Shown here piece after piece: positions 1 through 5,343 of a stretch of DNA of 5,551 nucleotides (positions within the stretch are counted from its first letter, which is position 1; each line of letters begins with the position of its first letter). Below the pieces are notes generated by a model that made no database searches, was not told the DNA's origin, and saw only the letters and a list, made by a program, of their open reading frames with translations. Source of the stretch: Oscillospiraceae bacterium (GTDB lineage Bacteria; Bacillota_A; Clostridia; Oscillospirales; Oscillospiraceae); NCBI GenBank assembly GCA_017411665.1, contig JAFQPT010000190.1:1-5551 (forward strand). Direction: 5' to 3'. The translations under genes and the position numbers were made by a program.

Positions 1-97
1 CGCGTCTTCATCGAAGAGGCCGACGGCATTCGCACCGAGGCTTACGATCCCTCCCTGCTGGCTGATCCCTCTCTCATCATCTATCATCCCGTCCGGG
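1..97. other. Non-carB sequence joined to carB (possible chimeric or rearranged junction)
   Basis: The bases before about position 95 should encode the stretch of carB ending in its conserved NPR...SRTVPF...SK segment. None of the three forward frames gives anything like it, nor do the reverse frames. Forward frame 1 is open and has coding-like, GC-rich third positions. It reads RVFIEEADGIRTEAYDPSLL followed by ADPSLIIYHP, which I do not recognise. Frame 2, which becomes carB, is also open here but gives low-complexity residues. A reverse frame is open too, so strand is uncertain. The likeliest explanation is an assembly join or a real rearrangement with a breakpoint near 90-98. A simple frameshift in carB is less likely because no frame restores the expected residues. 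Confidence 0.45.
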
Positions 98-718
98 ATT
101 GCTACCGAGGTCATCCTGGGCAAGAGCCTGAAAGAGCAGGGCATCTTCGACATCTACCCCGAGGAAAAGAAGCGTTTCTACGTCAAGGCGCCTGTTTTCT
201 CCTTCAACAAGATCCGCGGTCTGGATGCTTACCTGTCCCCCGAAATGAAATCCACCGGCGAAGCCATCGGCTACGACCGCACCATGAACCGTGCGCTGTA
301 CAAGGCACTGCAGGCATCCGGCATGCACCTGCAGAACTACGGCACTGTATTCTGCACCATTGCCGACAAGGACAAGGAAGAAGCACTGCCTCTGATCCGC
401 CGCTTCTACCAGCTGGGCTTCAACATCGAAGCAACCCACGGCACCGCAAAGTTCCTGAAGCAGAACGGCATCCGCACCCACGCAATGGGCAAGCTCAGCG
501 AAGGCAGTGACGAAATCCCCAACGCAATTCGACAGGGCCACATCGCTTACTTCATCAACACCAAGGACCCCGGCGAAAGCGCTGAAACCGACGGTGCTCA
601 GCTGCGTCAGTTTGCAACCGAGTACAACGTGACCATGTTCACCTCTCTGGATACCGTTAAGGCTCTGCTGGACGTTCTGGAAGAAACCACTCTGACCATC
701 TCCACCATCGACGCATAA
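92..718 (+). CDS. carB: Carbamoyl-phosphate synthase large subunit, C-terminal fragment
   Basis: CarB makes carbamoyl phosphate from bicarbonate, ammonia released by CarA from glutamine, and two ATP, feeding arginine and pyrimidine synthesis in the cytoplasm. About 208 residues are present, against roughly 1,060-1,080 for the full protein. The first recognisable part is IATEVILGKSLKEQG, the end of the second ATP-grasp unit. It is followed by the strongly conserved block FSFNKIRGLDAYLSPEMKST and GEAIGYD. From about position 337 (NYGTVF) to the stop lies the MGS-like allosteric domain, with GFNIEATHGTAKFL and the usual AYFINTKD strand. The stop is TAA at 716-718. The 5' part is missing: upstream of about position 95 the sequence is no longer carB. 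The first in-frame ATG (245) is internal and not a real start. A hairpin terminator follows the stop. Identification is secure; whether the gene is intact in the organism is unknown. Confidence 0.93.
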   Translation, partial: SGIATEVILGKSLKEQGIFDIYPEEKKRFYVKAPVFSFNKIRGLDAYLSPEMKSTGEAIGYDRTMNRALYKALQASGMHLQNYGTVFCTIADKDKEEALPLIRRFYQLGFNIEATHGTAKFLKQNGIRTHAMGKLSEGSDEIPNAIRQGHIAYFINTKDPGESAETDGAQLRQFATEYNVTMFTSLDTVKALLDVLEETTLTISTIDA

Positions 719-736
719 TTGCAAAGATGGTATCAC

Positions 737-775
737 AAATCCCCTCGGATAATCATCCGAGGGGATTTCCATTAT
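737..775 (+). terminator. Hairpin terminator after carB
   Basis: A perfect 14-bp stem (737-750 with 755-768, AAATCCCCTCGGAT and its complement) closes on a 4-base AATC loop, 18 bases after the carB stop. The U-rich side is short: three T close the stem, then CCATTATT follows, so release may be less efficient than with a full T-tract. Confidence 0.8.
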
Positions 776-794
776 TAGACAAATGTGCTATAAT
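766..794 (+). promoter_or_regulatory. Sigma-A-type promoter for the membrane protein gene at 922
   Basis: A consensus -10 TATAAT (789-794) sits 17 bases after TTTCCA (766-771), a 4/6 match to TTGACA. The -35 overlaps the last bases of the carB terminator stem. The predicted start near 801 gives a leader of about 120 bases. Confidence 0.6.
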
Positions 795-816
795 GAGAAA
801 AAAGAGCGTCATACCC

Positions 817-845
817 TGTCGTCCTAAGCGTTTGTCGGAATGACA
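817..845. repeat. Degenerate palindromic repeat in the leader
   Basis: TGTCGTCCTAAGCG is followed after 5 bases by CGGAATGACA, giving imperfectly complementary ends (TGTC/GACA plus TCC/GGA). The layout TGTYRTCYTRAG...GAATGACA recurs, on the opposite strand, at 1701-1737. This suggests a dispersed short palindromic element. It lies in the predicted untranslated leader of the gene at 922. The family assignment rests on my recollection of similar repeats in gut Clostridia. Confidence 0.45.
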
Positions 846-863
846 AGTCTCCCCACAGAGAAG

Positions 864-887
864 GGTAGTCACGCACGAAAGACTACC
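864..887 (+). other. Leader hairpin
   Basis: GGTAGTC (864-870) pairs perfectly with GACTACC (881-887) around a 10-base loop, 20 bases before the Shine-Dalgarno sequence of the next gene. There is no T-tract, so it is not a terminator. It might affect mRNA stability or ribosome access, but no riboswitch class is recognisable. Confidence 0.35.
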
Positions 888-921
888 GCAAACCATATGC
901 GTCTTTTGGGGAGGTGTTCCA

Positions 922-1500
922 ATGAAAGAAGTCAAAATGCTTTTCAGCTTAATACTGCGGGTGCTGGTCGTTGTAATTGGTTGGCTTGCGTGGGGGTATT
1001 TGATTTACGGCTTCGGTTCAGGGGCCTTGCCCCTATGGGATCGCGGTCTGGCTGCAGACACCGAAGGGAATGTGTATGTAGGCAGCGCGGTGTACATCCA
1101 GGTATATTCACCCACAGGCGAGCATCTGCGTGAGATTTCCGCCCAAACAGACCGCGGCTATCAGTTTACGATTCTCAATGATGAGCTGCACATCAATCTC
1201 TCTGACTCGATCATTGTTTTGGATACTCGTGGAATCGTATTGCGCAAGGAAGACCCCGATCCTCTATCATGGCACCTCTTATCAAAAGACCGGTTCACCG
1301 CAGAGGACGGAACGCAGTATAAACTCGGCAGAGACGGCGGGCGAAAGGCAATCATGGTCAAAACCGCAGAGGAATGGACACCCCTTGTCCGTTATCCCAC
1401 AGAACCCTACACAAAGCTGCTCACCTGCTTTGCGCTGATTGGCCTCGCCGCACTTAGCCTATGGAGCATTATCGATCAATTCAAAAAAGACAAATTTTAA
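922..1500 (+). CDS. Predicted membrane protein with two helices and an NHL-like beta segment; function unknown
   Basis: This 192-residue protein is not one I recognise as a named family. A hydrophobic helix spans about residues 7-30 and a second about 165-184, followed by a short basic tail (QFKKDKF). The roughly 130 residues between them are polar and beta-rich. Residues 42-73 read GLAADTEGNVYVGSAVYIQV then YSPTGEHLREI, resembling one blade of an NHL or SMP-30-type beta-propeller (D-x-x-GN-x-YV...I-x-V-x-S-x-x-G). Residues 98-108 (IVLDTRGIVLR) look like a partial second blade. Far too few blades are present for a closed propeller. The loop probably faces outside, with both termini inside. 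The start is set by GGGGAGG (908-914), 7 bases before ATG; the ATG at 937 has no such site. It is monocistronic, with its own promoter upstream and a strong hairpin after the stop. Confidence 0.8.
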   Translation: MKEVKMLFSLILRVLVVVIGWLAWGYLIYGFGSGALPLWDRGLAADTEGNVYVGSAVYIQVYSPTGEHLREISAQTDRGYQFTILNDELHINLSDSIIVLDTRGIVLRKEDPDPLSWHLLSKDRFTAEDGTQYKLGRDGGRKAIMVKTAEEWTPLVRYPTEPYTKLLTCFALIGLAALSLWSIIDQFKKDKF

Positions 1501-1510
1501 CTTTCATGCA

Positions 1511-1546
1511 CAAAACGAGCTATCCCACATGGGATAGCTCGTTTTG
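1511..1546. terminator. Perfect 16-bp hairpin, probable bidirectional terminator
   Basis: CAAAACGAGCTATCCC (1511-1526) and its exact complement (1531-1546) enclose an ACAT loop, 10 bases after the stop at 1500. The A-run and T-run are part of the stem (CAAAAC/GTTTTG), so it can work in both directions. That suits its place between two convergent genes, although it is 240 bases beyond the end of the VanZ-like gene. Confidence 0.82.
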
Positions 1547-1570
1547 CAGTCTGCGTACAAGGTCGTTTAG

Positions 1571-1620
1571 CCTCCCCTTGGATAAGGGGAGGTGGCACGG
1601 CGAACGCCGTGACGGAGAGG
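1571..1620. repeat. Double-hairpin intergenic repeat
   Basis: CCTCCCCTT (1571-1579) pairs with AAGGGGAGG (1584-1592) around GGAT. Three bases later CACGGC (1596-1601) pairs with GCCGTG (1606-1611) around GAAC, followed by ACGGAGAGG. I recall this arrangement (CCTCCC..., GGAGGTGGC..., GCCGTGACGGAG) from a high-copy short repeat in gut Oscillospiraceae genomes, but no second copy lies in this window to prove it. It is non-coding. Confidence 0.6.
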
Positions 1621-1644
1621 TCGATCAAATAAGCATAAAGCACG

Positions 1645-1788
1645 AAAATCGGTAATTTCCCAAACATTTTCCCTCATCATAGGGAGCCATGAAATTAGGT
1701 TTGTCATTCTTCGTCGCTTCACTCCTCAAGATAACAAGACGTGTAAGAAGTCGCACATGACCGATTTAACCGGTGGTCATAATTTCAT
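1645..1788. other. Convergent spacer with nested inverted repeats
   Basis: No gene is seen here. Several inverted pairs nest in this AT-rich stretch. AAATCGGT (1646-1653) matches ACCGATTT (1760-1767). TAATTTC (1653-1659) matches GAAATTA (1691-1697). ATGAAATTA (1689-1697) matches TAATTTCAT (1780-1788), which abuts the end of the VanZ-like gene. TCCCT (1670-1674) matches AGGGA (1681-1685). The pairs cannot all form at once. The stretch may be the remains of one or more small non-autonomous elements. Confidence 0.4.
1701..1737. repeat. Degenerate palindromic repeat, second copy
   Basis: TTGTCATTCTT (1701-1711) and AAGATAACAA (1728-1737) form an imperfect palindrome around a CGTCGCTTC-containing loop. 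Read on the minus strand it gives TGTTATCTTGAG...AAGAATGACA, the same layout as the repeat at 817-845. Two copies in one window support a dispersed family. Confidence 0.45.
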
Positions 1789-2421
1789 TCAAAATCTATA
1801 AATCAAACTCATTAGGCCCATTTCGTTGTAGAGAAAAAATCTCGACACAAATGAAACCAGTATACAAAGCGCCAACTCAACAGTAACCGGGCTGTTTACC
1901 TGATACTTGGATTTCGTAATTTTGTCCCACAGCTTATAAATCACAAAGCCCACCGCTGCACCCAGTACATTCAAAATCACATCGTCAACATCTGTGCTTC
2001 TGAAATTCAGCAGCTGACTCACTTCAATCAGCAGGGTAAAGCCAAGGCCGACACCGAGAATATTTGTCAGCTTGTCCGACTTCTGCCAAATCATGGGAGC
2101 CAGCAAGCCCAGAGGAACAAACAGCACAATGTTCAGAGCATAGGCAACAATGTCAATTTCATTGGAAAAGGGGATCAGATTGATCAGTTCGGGTATGAAT
2201 ATGAACCGTTTGATATCATACAGCGTTCCCGCACCGGTAAAGTGATACACGCCCAGCACATACACAGCGAAAACCAAGACCGCAAGTACATGATACCGAG
2301 GATACACAACACCCTTTTTCTTTTTCCCGTTTCTGAACAGCAGGAATATCAAAAAGAACGGCAGCAGTGTCGCCACCGCCTCATATGCCAAAGAAATGCC
2401 AAATATAAGCAATCTGTTCAT
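1789..2421 (-). CDS. VanZ-like family membrane protein
   Basis: This 210-residue integral membrane protein has about six hydrophobic helices, near residues 3-29, 43-62, 91-111, 119-138, 147-165 and 180-198. A basic stretch (RNGKKKKG, 30-37) follows the first helix. Typical VanZ-like features are NLIPF (81-85), NIVLFVPLG (97-105), EVSQ with E133 and Q136, and an arginine-acidic run leading into a helix (RSTDVDDVILNVLGAAVGF, 141-159). VanZ itself raises low-level teicoplanin resistance in enterococci by an unclear mechanism. Most family members, including stand-alone ones like this, have no proven role. No vanHAX or vanRS genes are nearby, so this should not be read as a glycopeptide-resistance locus. 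The start is supported by GGAAGGAG (2428-2435 on the minus strand), 6 bases from ATG. It converges with the gene at 922 and diverges from the acetyltransferase gene. Confidence 0.88.
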   Translation of the reverse strand: MNRLLIFGISLAYEAVATLLPFFLIFLLFRNGKKKKGVVYPRYHVLAVLVFAVYVLGVYHFTGAGTLYDIKRFIFIPELINLIPFSNEIDIVAYALNIVLFVPLGLLAPMIWQKSDKLTNILGVGLGFTLLIEVSQLLNFRSTDVDDVILNVLGAAVGFVIYKLWDKITKSKYQVNSPVTVELALCILVSFVSRFFLYNEMGLMSLIYRF

Positions 2422-2453
2422 TTCCGTCTCCTTCCAAAGTTTTCTTAGTCCGT

Positions 2454-2482
2454 ACTATACCATAACAAATTGTTTTTTGAAA
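2454..2482 (-). promoter_or_regulatory. Possible promoter for the VanZ-like gene
   Basis: On the minus strand TATAGT (2454-2459) is a 5/6 match to the -10 box. It lies 17 bases downstream of TTTCAA (2477-2482), a weak -35. The predicted start near 2447 would leave a leader of about 25 bases with the Shine-Dalgarno site inside it. Confidence 0.4.
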
Positions 2483-2578
2483 GGCGGTTCATGGAATCTT
2501 AAGAAAGTCATATGATTATCTCAATACAATCGCTGTGTAATCTTCTGACAAACCGCCGCCATAAGCCCGTCCTTACCC

Positions 2579-2607
2579 TTGCCCCTCTCCGCCAACTATG
2601 CTATACT
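2579..2607 (+). promoter_or_regulatory. Promoter with extended -10 for the acetyltransferase gene
   Basis: TTGCCC (2579-2584), 17 bases, then TATACT (2602-2607), preceded by TGC to give an extended -10 (TGnTATACT). The predicted start near 2614 leaves a leader of about 150 bases before ATG 2763, long for an ordinary gene. Confidence 0.6.
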
Positions 2608-2651
2608 ACACCCACAAGCCTCGGCTTAGATTTCAAAACGGAGGGTGCTTT

Positions 2652-2687
2652 TTGAGAAACACCAAAACCTTGGAGATTGTACGGTAA
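2652..2687 (+). CDS. Possible 11-codon leader ORF (TTG start)
   Basis: GGAGGG (2640-2645) sits 6 bases before TTG 2652, which opens an 11-codon frame reading MRNTKTLEIVR (TTG taken as Met) and stopping at TAA 2685-2687. It lies wholly inside the predicted leader of the acetyltransferase gene, and its stop is immediately followed by the 2688-2726 hairpin. The ribosome-binding site and spacing are as good as those of the real genes here, but the start codon is weak and so short a frame can arise by chance. If translated, it could act as a regulatory leader peptide. It has no run of one amino acid that would mark classical amino-acid attenuation. Confidence 0.3.
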   Translation: MRNTKTLEIVR

Positions 2688-2726
2688 ACGAGAGGTTTGC
2701 CAATACATTCTCGACAATCCTCTCGT
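2688..2726 (+). promoter_or_regulatory. Leader stem-loop with a competing alternative pairing
   Basis: ACGAGAGG (2688-2695) pairs perfectly with CCTCTCGT (2719-2726) around a 23-base loop. A rival pairing joins GAGATTGT (2673-2680), inside the possible leader ORF, to ACAATCCTC (2714-2722) with one bulged C. It shares bases 2719-2722 with the first stem, so the two exclude each other. No T-tract follows, so any switch would act on translation or RNA stability rather than termination. Functional meaning is inferred only. Confidence 0.35.
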
Positions 2727-2762
2727 ATATTGCTCGTCAACAATTTATGAAAGGATCACACA

Positions 2763-3416
2763 ATGAACAATTTGACGATACGTTTAGAAACTGAAAAAGA
2801 TTATAGAGCCGTAGAAGAACTCACCCGCGAGGCATTTTGGAATGTTTATAAGCCCGGTGCGGATGAACACTATTATGTGCATCAAATGCGCTCCCACCCC
2901 GACTTCATTCCCGAGCTTGCCTTCGTATTGGAAGAAGACGGTGAACTCGTCGGCAACATCATGTACACAAAAGCATGGCTTGTGGACGAGAACGGTGCAA
3001 GGAAGGAAATCCTTTCCTTCGGCCCCCTTTCCATCGCTCCTGACCGTCAAAGGCAAAAGCTCGGTAAGCGACTGATTGAACATTCCTTTGCCGCCGCACG
3101 GGAACTGGGATACGATGTGAACATCATTTTCGGCAACCCCGGCAATTATGTCAGCAGAGGCTTTGTGAGCTGCAAACGGAAGAACGTCAGCTTTATATTT
3201 GACGGCAACTTCCCCACAGCACTTCTCGTTGCCGAACTGGTACCCAATGCCCTCGACAGCAGAAAGTGGCTCTATATCCCAAGCACCGCTGCCGATTGCT
3301 GCGAAGACATCGCCGCAGTGGAGGCATTTGACGCCGAATTTCCCAACAAGGAAAAGGCTTGGATGCCCAGCCAGGAAGAATTCTATATTTATAGTCATTC
3401 TTCAATAATCAGATAA
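2763..3416 (+). CDS. GNAT family N-acetyltransferase
   Basis: This 217-residue cytoplasmic enzyme should move an acetyl group from acetyl-CoA to an amine; the acceptor is unknown. The N-terminal strand and helix (TIRLETEKDYRAVEELTREA, 5-24) and the central strands with ELVGNIMYTKA (61-71) are typical of GNAT proteins. The acetyl-CoA-binding motif A is at about 84-107 (LSFGPLSIAPDRQRQKLGKR and LIEH). Its Q-x-x-G-x-G signature reads QRQKLG (96-101), with lysine replacing the first glycine. The following FGNPGNYVSRGFVSC (123-137) is motif B. The C-terminal part, with PTALLVAEL and the ending SQEEFYIYSHS, fits a clostridial subfamily near YhbS (COG3153). The start is supported by AAAGGA (2750-2755), 7 bases from ATG. 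It is a single-gene unit with its own promoter, long leader and strong terminator. Nothing links it to a known resistance determinant. Confidence 0.9.
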   Translation: MNNLTIRLETEKDYRAVEELTREAFWNVYKPGADEHYYVHQMRSHPDFIPELAFVLEEDGELVGNIMYTKAWLVDENGARKEILSFGPLSIAPDRQRQKLGKRLIEHSFAAARELGYDVNIIFGNPGNYVSRGFVSCKRKNVSFIFDGNFPTALLVAELVPNALDSRKWLYIPSTAADCCEDIAAVEAFDAEFPNKEKAWMPSQEEFYIYSHSSIIR

Positions 3417-3426
3417 ACGTAACCCC

Positions 3427-3465
3427 GCCGCTGAGGATTCGCCCGAATTTTCAGCGGCACTTTTT
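3427..3465 (+). terminator. Rho-independent terminator after the acetyltransferase gene
   Basis: A 14-bp stem, GCCGCTGAGGATTC (3427-3440) with GAATTTTCAGCGGC (3445-3458), includes two G-U pairs and closes on GCCC. AC and five T follow. It begins 11 bases after the stop codon. Confidence 0.9.
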
Positions 3466-3499
3466 ATAACCCCGAAAAGGTACAACCCCGCAAATAGAA

Positions 3500-3546
3500 T
3501 TGAATAACCATCTGATATCTGATAAACTAATCTTATAATAAAAGAT
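3500..3546 (+). promoter_or_regulatory. Promoter and possible operator region of the GH13 gene
   Basis: Two promoter readings are possible. One is CTGATA (3512-3517), 16 bases, then consensus TATAAT (3534-3539); it would start RNA near 3546, right at the Shine-Dalgarno site. The other is TTGAAT (3500-3505), 17 bases, TAAACT (3523-3528), giving a more usual leader. A tandem 7-mer TCTGATA (3511-3524) and the inverted pair ATCTT/AAGAT (3530-3534, 3542-3546) flank the -10. They could be a regulator's site, as sugar-hydrolase genes are often repressed, but no standard cre box is present. Confidence 0.5.
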
Positions 3547-3558
3547 AGGAGAATAGCT

Positions 3559-5214
3559 ATGGCAAAGAATCAATGGTATAAAGACATGGTATTCTATCAG
3601 ATCTGGCCCCGTTCCTTCAAGGACGGCAATGGTGATGGTATGGGTGACCTGTACGGTGTTTACGAGAAACTGGACTATATCAAGTCCCTCGGCTGCGACG
3701 GCATCTGGTTTTCCCCTCTGTACCCTTCTCCCGGCGTTGACTGCGGCTATGACATCTCCGATTACTATGACATTGCCGAAGAATTTGGCGGTATGGAGGC
3801 CTTCAAGAAGGTACTGGACGGTGCCCACGAGCGCGGCATGAAGGTTATCATGGACCTTGTGGTAAACCACACCAGCGATCAGCACGAATGGTTCCAAAAG
3901 AGCCGACAGCGAATCGATCCCTACACCGACTACTACATCTGGCGCCCCGCCAAGCCCAATGGCAAACTGCCCAACAACTGGGACTCTCTGTTCGAGGGCA
4001 AGGCATGGCAGTGGGACGAAGTGCGCGGCGAGTATTATATGCACCTGTTTGCCATTGAGCAGGCAGACCTGAACATGGATAATCCGCTGGTGCGTGAAGA
4101 GGTCAAAAAAATCCTCAAATTCTGGCTGGACATGGGCGTCGACGGCTTCCGCGAAGACGTCATTACCTTCATTTCCAAGCCCGAAGGCCTCCCCGATGAC
4201 AGACTGATGCCCGCGTCCAAGGGGATCTTCATGTTCAATCACGGCCCACATCTCCACGAGTATCTGGAAGAGTTCAAGCGGGATGTATTCTCCAAATATG
4301 ACTGCATGGTTCTCGCGGAAGCCCCGCTTGTCACCCCCAAAAAGGCGCTGGAGTATATTGACGAACACAATGACCCCGTTCTGGACATGATGATTCAGTT
4401 CTCCACACAGGAAGCCGACAGCTTCATGACCGACTACATCCATATGCCCTTCAATCTGCGCAAGCTGAAGCGCTGCTATACCAAGTGGCAGGAACAGCTG
4501 GACGGCAAGGGCTGGAATATGCTCTACATCGAAAACCATGACCACCCCAGAGTGGTCTCCAGATACGGCAGCGAAAAATACCAGAAGGAAAGCGCAAAAA
4601 TGCTGGCAGTTTCCTACCTGTTCCAAAAGGGTACTCCATTTATCTATCAGGGACAGGAAATCGGCATGACGAACTGGTACCCCAATGACCCCGAAATGTA
4701 CGAGGACGTGCAGACCCGTTGGCAGTATTTCAACGTTGCCACCAACAAATCTCCCGAAAAGCGTCTGCAGAGACTTTGGCATGGCTCCCGAGATTCCGCT
4801 CGTACCCCCGTTCAGTGGAGCGCAGAAGAAAACGCAGGCTTCACCACAGGCACTCCCTGGTTTTATGTAAATGAGAATTATAAGGAAATCAACGTCGCCG
4901 ACCAGGAAGCCGACGAAGATTCCGTTTTGAACTTCTACCGCAAGGCAATCAAGCTGCGCAAAGAGCTTTCCTGCGTCAGAAACGGAAACTACAAGGAATA
5001 CGGCAAGCTCTCCTCGTCCTTCTATACCTATTCCCGCGAGGATGACAAAGAACGAATTCTGGTTGTCTGCTCCTTCACGGAAAAAACAAAGAAGTGGCGT
5101 GTCCCTGCAGGCTTTGATTTGAGCAATGCAGAGCTGCTGCTCTCGAATTACAACGATACCGACAGCACCATCCTCAAACCCTACGAAACCAGAGTCTACC
5201 GCTGGAAAAAATAA
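3559..5214 (+). CDS. GH13 alpha-glucosidase (oligo-1,6-glucosidase-like)
   Basis: This complete 551-residue enzyme hydrolyses terminal alpha-glucosidic bonds of short oligosaccharides such as isomaltose or panose. It lacks a signal peptide, so it acts in the cytoplasm on imported sugars. A metal-binding loop DGNGDGMGD is at 22-30. The GH13 motifs are region I DLVVNH (99-104), region II GFRED (196-200, nucleophile D200), region III with acid/base E254 (VLAEAP), and region IV ENHD (325-328, D328). QADLN (168-172) stands for the QPDLN of the oligo-1,6-glucosidase group. V201 after the nucleophile is the residue linked to alpha-1,6 preference in isomaltases; maltases usually have Ala or Thr. The C-terminal beta domain begins near 455. 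Length matches the 550-560 usual for this group. Trehalose-6-phosphate hydrolase is a close alternative, but no trehalose PTS gene is in view. AGGAG (3547-3551) lies 7 bases before ATG. Its own terminator follows. Confidence 0.92.
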   Translation: MAKNQWYKDMVFYQIWPRSFKDGNGDGMGDLYGVYEKLDYIKSLGCDGIWFSPLYPSPGVDCGYDISDYYDIAEEFGGMEAFKKVLDGAHERGMKVIMDLVVNHTSDQHEWFQKSRQRIDPYTDYYIWRPAKPNGKLPNNWDSLFEGKAWQWDEVRGEYYMHLFAIEQADLNMDNPLVREEVKKILKFWLDMGVDGFREDVITFISKPEGLPDDRLMPASKGIFMFNHGPHLHEYLEEFKRDVFSKYDCMVLAEAPLVTPKKALEYIDEHNDPVLDMMIQFSTQEADSFMTDYIHMPFNLRKLKRCYTKWQEQLDGKGWNMLYIENHDHPRVVSRYGSEKYQKESAKMLAVSYLFQKGTPFIYQGQEIGMTNWYPNDPEMYEDVQTRWQYFNVATNKSPEKRLQRLWHGSRDSARTPVQWSAEENAGFTTGTPWFYVNENYKEINVADQEADEDSVLNFYRKAIKLRKELSCVRNGNYKEYGKLSSSFYTYSREDDKERILVVCSFTEKTKKWRVPAGFDLSNAELLLSNYNDTDSTILKPYETRVYRWKK

Positions 5215-5218
5215 TAAA

Positions 5219-5255
5219 AAAGGCCTCGGAAATCCGAGGTCTTTCTTCTTTTTCG
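5219..5255 (+). terminator. Rho-independent terminator after the GH13 gene
   Basis: AAAGGCCTCGG (5219-5229) pairs with CCGAGGTCTTT (5234-5244), with one G-U pair, around AAAT. The T-rich CTTCTTTTT follows. It starts 4 bases after the stop and separates the glucosidase from the transporter gene. Confidence 0.9.
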
Positions 5256-5259
5256 TCTA

Positions 5260-5288
5260 TTGCTATTCTTGTCTTTTGCGCTTATAAT
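5260..5288 (+). promoter_or_regulatory. Promoter for the MFS transporter gene
   Basis: TTGCTA (5260-5265), 17 bases, then consensus TATAAT (5283-5288). The predicted start near 5295 gives a 49-base AT-rich leader. It lies directly after the GH13 terminator, so the transporter has independent transcription. Confidence 0.65.
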
Positions 5289-5343
5289 TTATACTTCGAA
5301 TGGATTATTTATTGAATTTTAACCTTTTTTGAAAGGATCGGTT

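Noticed and set aside
695..731. ACCATCT/AGATGGT pair spanning the carB stop codon
   Set aside because: Seven base pairs around a 23-base loop, next to a far stronger hairpin; probably chance.
77..772. A 231-residue open frame on the minus strand across carB and its terminator
   Set aside because: It lies opposite the clearly conserved carB tail and begins inside the terminator hairpin. Its residues show no family features.
1758..1779. TGACC...GGTCA pair as a terminator for the VanZ-like gene
   Set aside because: The stem is only 5 bp with a 12-base loop and no T-tract on the minus strand; the 16-bp hairpin at 1511-1546 is a better candidate.
1789..2421. Glycopeptide-resistance locus suggested by the VanZ-like protein
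   Set aside because: No vanH, vanA/B, vanX, vanR or vanS is present, and stand-alone VanZ-like proteins are common in Clostridia without resistance.
2784..3398. A 204-residue open frame on the minus strand
   Set aside because: It is a shadow of the acetyltransferase gene, which has the proper start site, family motifs and terminator.
3451..4782. A 443-residue open frame on the minus strand
   Set aside because: It is antisense to the GH13 gene, whose catalytic motifs are all intact in order, and its translation shows no recognisable domain. Long antisense frames are common opposite GC3-rich genes.
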